The position numbers and the translations under genes are program-made. Positions 61,478-64,000 of a stretch of 64,000 nt of DNA are shown here, in pieces (positions within the stretch are counted from its first letter, which is position 1; each line of letters opens with the position of its first letter). Below the pieces are notes generated by a model that did no database searches, had not been told where the DNA came from, and worked only from the letters and a program-made list of their open reading frames with translations. The stretch comes from an uncultured Acidobacteriaceae bacterium (lineage in GTDB: Bacteria; Acidobacteriota; Terriglobia; Terriglobales; Acidobacteriaceae): the NCBI GenBank assembly GCA_937879855.1, contig CALFMO010000066.1, positions 124,001 through 188,000 on the forward strand. Reading direction: 5' to 3'.

Positions 61478-62583
61478 GCTCACTGCTCGAGGAGGTGTCC
61501 GCGAAGGCGCTAAAGCTGAATATTCCCCTCAGCGTCCAGCTCGACCTGACCTACCGCTGTAACGAGCGCTGCGTTCACTGTTATCTCGATCATGACGATC
61601 ATGGCGAGATGACTACCACGGAAATCAAGCACCTGCTCGATGAGATGGCTGATGCGGGAGTCTTCATTCTCACCCTGAGCGGCGGTGAGATTTTTCTGCG
61701 CAAGGATTTCTTCGAGCTTCTCGAACATGCCCGACGCCTGATGTTTTGCGTCAAACTGAAGACTAACGCCGTCCTGATACGCGAGCGCGAGGCGGCTCGC
61801 CTGCGCGATCTGGCGGTGGAATCGATCCAGGTCAGTATTTACTCGCACCGTCCCGAAGTGCACGATGCCATTACCCTGATTCCAGGATCTCTGCAGCGCT
61901 CACTTAACGCAATCCGTTTCCTCAAGTCTCAAGGGCTCAAAGTCATCATCGCAAATGTTTTGATGACCCAGAACATGCAAGACTATCCTGGGGTTCGCGC
62001 CCTTGCCGAGGAACTCGGAGTCGAGTGCACTCTCGATCCAACCGTCACACCCATGATGGACGGAAACCGCTTTACCGTGAATCTGGGGGTGGATCAAAGC
62101 GCGCTCCGTCAAGTTTTCCGTGATGCATCGCTGGTGGGCGACGTCAACGAGTTTTGTGCGATCCCCGCAAAGCCGAGTGAGAACGAGCTTGAATCCACTC
62201 CATGCAGCGCCGGCCACACTGCCTGCTACGTTTCACCTTACGGCGAAGTTTTTCCTTGTGTCCAGTTTCCCCTTCCGACTGGAAACGTGCGCCGACAACG
62301 CTTCGTAGACATTTGGCGATATTCGATTCAGATGAGGGAGGTACGCTCGATCCGAGTGAAGGACTTGACGACCTGCACCTCGTGCACACACGTCTCGAGC
62401 TGCACGCGCTGTCCAGGTCTTGCGTACATGGAAGGGAACATGCGTGGCCCATCATCGCAAGATTGCGAGAAATCTTTTGCCAGAACCGGCGTGCCATCCG
62501 CCAACATGCTGGAGAAGAAACGCGCTGGCATCAACCTCGTGCAAATACGAGTCCTGCCGAATATGGCCCGACCTGCTGCCTGA
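61474..62583 (+). CDS. Radical SAM/SPASM peptide maturase-like enzyme
   Basis: A 369-aa protein. The radical SAM cluster is Cys29/Cys33/Cys36 in LTYRCNERCVHCYLDH; GGEIFLRKDFFELL is the GGE motif. The SPASM domain has TPCSAGHTACYVSPYGEVFP then CVQF.PLPTGNVRR, and TTCTSCTHVSSCTRCPGLA, with enough Cys for two auxiliary 4Fe-4S clusters. PqqE/sactisynthase-like enzymes of this type make C-C or C-S crosslinks in peptides. Last gene of the operon. Its substrate is probably the peptide at 59649. Confidence 0.88.
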   Translation: MSSLLEEVSAKALKLNIPLSVQLDLTYRCNERCVHCYLDHDDHGEMTTTEIKHLLDEMADAGVFILTLSGGEIFLRKDFFELLEHARRLMFCVKLKTNAVLIREREAARLRDLAVESIQVSIYSHRPEVHDAITLIPGSLQRSLNAIRFLKSQGLKVIIANVLMTQNMQDYPGVRALAEELGVECTLDPTVTPMMDGNRFTVNLGVDQSALRQVFRDASLVGDVNEFCAIPAKPSENELESTPCSAGHTACYVSPYGEVFPCVQFPLPTGNVRRQRFVDIWRYSIQMREVRSIRVKDLTTCTSCTHVSSCTRCPGLAYMEGNMRGPSSQDCEKSFARTGVPSANMLEKKRAGINLVQIRVLPNMARPAA

Positions 62584-62883
62584 GGGCAGAAGAGTAAGCG
62601 ACTAAAAACCATTCTTAAGGTCGGCCAAATGGTGATGAGATAGTCGAACTGCGGGCCTCTGTGGCTCTTGTTCTAACCGCCATGTTCCGCGCCGCCTGCG
62701 ATCCCAGCCAAAACGGACACTCCACCTGGCTCGCCGGTCTGTAATATGGTTCGACAATTTGCAGGAAAGAAAACCGAGTGTAATCTTGCAATTTCCGAAG
62801 TTAAAGAGGAAATCTCGCTCCGTAGACTACTTCACGAAGAAACGGAAAATAGTCGCCTAGAGAAGGGCAGGACACACGATTCT
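62584..62883. other. Intergenic region between radical SAM gene and second secreted protein
   Basis: About 300 bases. No supported gene; a 28-codon GTG frame at ~62659 (VALVLTAMFRAACDP) was considered and not kept. It probably contains a terminator and the next promoter; neither is obvious. Confidence 0.35.
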
Positions 62884-64000
62884 ATGAAACTAACGACATC
62901 ATGGAGTGGTAAGCAGATGCTTGACGTCGCAGCGGCGGCGCTTATCGTTTTCGCAATGGCTCAAGGTGCAAAGGCGCAAAGCTCGGGGCAAGGGATTTCG
63001 ATCGTTTCCGATTGGAGCGACCGGCACGTGGTTTTTTCCCATCCCGATTCTTTTGAGAGTGCGTGGAGACTTCTTTCGGAACCCCGTTATGGGTTGCAAG
63101 CCCTAAGACGCAAGGCAAGAAGCCTCGAACGGATTGACGAATCTGAAGACCAACGAAACGATTCAAACCAATTTGAGCGGGGCCAGAAAAAATCCAGGAA
63201 GGCGTTTCACAGGGACTGGGGACAGTCATTAGGGGCCAATGGCTCAACGGGCGCCCCCCTGTCCGGTGTGACCTGGTATCCGGTGGCGCCCGCAAAATAT
63301 TCTTTTGACATCAATGCCAGTCCGAACTGCGGCCAAGACTATGTAATTTTCCCTACAAATTTGGTGGGTGCGACGGCTGGGCAAGCCAGCGTGATTGCCT
63401 ATAGGAACCTGTACGCGGGAGCTGGCAGCTCGTTTTGCGGTGTAGCTAACCCAACGGTGTATTGGTCGTATAACACCAATTTCGACCATGTAGGCACGGC
63501 CACCAATGGCACGGTGCAAACATCTCCCGTCATCTCGCTGGATGGCACAAAAGTAGCGTTTGTCGAGACCAGGACGGCCGCCAACGGAGGGGCCATTCTT
63601 CATCTTCTGAAGTGGCACGCTCTCGATGGCGGCGCGATTAACAGCGCCGCAGCGCCGACGACCGCCACGGCCTGGACTGCGGATGGCCTTGCTGGGCATT
63701 GCCCTGTCGCGGGCGCGTGCATGATTAGCATTGTGCTCAATGGTGCTCAGGCCGACAGCGCATCATCTCCCTTCTACGATTACGGGCGCGACGCTATCTA
63801 TGTTGGCGATGACAACGGTGTGCTCCACAAGATCATCAACGCGTTTGGTGTTGCCGGAGCGACCCCCAGCGAACTGACTACGGGCAATTGGCCGCTCACC
63901 GTGGATGCCGGAAGAATTCTAACCTCTCCCACTCTGGACTCTGTATCGGGGAATCTCTTTACCGGAGATTCCGGCGGGCGTCTTAGCTACATTCGCGAGG
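62884..64000 (+). CDS. Secreted beta-propeller-like protein, paralogue of 57500 (3' partial)
   Basis: Open from ATG 62884 to the end of the window (372 codons) without a stop. Signal peptide: MLDVAAAALIVFAMAQGAKA, mature start near QSSG. The block DWSDRHVVFSHPDSFESAWR, with SEPRYGLQAL, matches the earlier protein (DWSHRHLIFSRPSSAEQLAR, RDPRYQQQL). Later blocks also align: TVYWSYNTN, SPVISLDGTKVAFVETRT, FYDYGRDAIYVGDDNGVLHK. The two flank the peptide cassette, which suggests the family is tied to it. Its C-terminus lies beyond the window. Confidence 0.85.
   Translation, partial: MKLTTSWSGKQMLDVAAAALIVFAMAQGAKAQSSGQGISIVSDWSDRHVVFSHPDSFESAWRLLSEPRYGLQALRRKARSLERIDESEDQRNDSNQFERGQKKSRKAFHRDWGQSLGANGSTGAPLSGVTWYPVAPAKYSFDINASPNCGQDYVIFPTNLVGATAGQASVIAYRNLYAGAGSSFCGVANPTVYWSYNTNFDHVGTATNGTVQTSPVISLDGTKVAFVETRTAANGGAILHLLKWHALDGGAINSAAAPTTATAWTADGLAGHCPVAGACMISIVLNGAQADSASSPFYDYGRDAIYVGDDNGVLHKIINAFGVAGATPSELTTGNWPLTVDAGRILTSPTLDSVSGNLFTGDSGGRLSYIRE

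Noticed and set aside
56058..62583. Lasso peptide cluster
   Set aside because: There is a YxxPxF-type leader and HprK/nucleotidyltransferase genes, but no lasso cyclase (AsnB-like) or transglutaminase-like B2 nearby; the AsnB at 10005 is 47 kb away and keeps the glutaminase Cys2.
62659..62745. Possible second short peptide gene (GTG frame with VALVLTAMFRAACDP)
   Set aside because: It lacks the YxxP leader-like motif and CGK stretch of the 59649 peptide, has no RBS, and the frame is only 28 codons from the GTG.
1..64000. CRISPR arrays, tRNA or rRNA genes, insertion sequences
   Set aside because: No regularly spaced short repeats, no tRNA-like T-arm/acceptor patterns, no rRNA segments and no intact transposase reading frames were seen on reading through.

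Overview
The window reads as chromosomal DNA of an acidobacterium (Acidobacteriota, probably Terriglobia/Koribacter-like). The evidence is moderate-to-high GC, a TPR/TolB-type sensory protein, a PEP-CTERM protein beside exopolysaccharide genes, FemAB-like acyltransferases typical of PEP-CTERM/EPS loci, small GG-rich basic proteins, and HprK-like/PqqD/radical SAM cassettes. No rRNA, tRNA or CRISPR array was seen. The phylum is an inference; no marker gene is present.

Layout. (1) 1-6.5 kb: ordinary accessory genes (end of a TPR protein, a PPOX-fold flavoprotein, a secreted beta-helix protein, a GPxT/NAxxHGL-type hypothetical protein, a membrane acyltransferase, a tiny GG-rich protein) separated by long non-coding stretches. 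(2) 6.55-9.55 kb: a compact five-gene operon of phage-recombination character (Rad52/ERF-like annealing protein, OB-like protein, RecB/Cas4-like PD-(D/E)XK nuclease, DNA-binding-like protein, HNH nuclease) behind a sigma70 promoter that carries two tandem palindromic operators. A decayed piece of the same nuclease lies near 52.6 kb. (3) 10-51.7 kb: a very large surface-polysaccharide locus, almost all on the + strand. It holds asparagine synthase, an ABC exporter (one Wzm, two Wzt), FemAB-like transferases, many GT4 and GT2 glycosyltransferases, SAM methyltransferases, a LegB-like dehydratase with nucleotidyltransferase and DegT aminotransferase, a CDP-paratose/tyvelose-type epimerase, O/N-acyltransferases, a carbamoyltransferase, a Wzy-like membrane protein, a secreted beta-helix protein, a Wza-type export protein, and a GDP-mannose 3,5-epimerase-like gene with a second copy at 55 kb. 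(4) 52-56 kb: a PEP-CTERM protein, remnants, a possible structured RNA, a methyltransferase and the second epimerase. (5) 56-64 kb: a RiPP-like cassette: nucleotidyltransferase (NTP_transf_5), large secreted repeat protein, a 56-residue precursor-like peptide, an S24/S26 Ser-His peptidase, an HprK-like kinase, a PqqD-like protein and a SPASM radical SAM enzyme, followed by a second secreted protein of the same family that runs off the window.

How it works together. The sugar-nucleotide enzymes make deoxy/amino sugars, the glycosyltransferases assemble a glycan, methyl-, acyl- and carbamoyltransferases decorate it, and Wzm/Wzt and Wza (plus a Wzy-like protein) export it. Two gene pairs, wzt and the epimerase, share cores that appear identical at DNA level over 614 and 709 bp while their flanks have diverged, which points to gene conversion or recent exchange inside the locus.

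The most novel element is the peptide cassette at 57.5-62.6 kb. The 56-aa gene at 59649-59819 has a YxxP..F.....F leader-like motif, a downstream CGK and a second Cys, ends in serine, and overlaps the peptidase start by GTGA. I propose it as the substrate of the PqqD/radical SAM/HprK-like proteins; this is inference from sequence and context.
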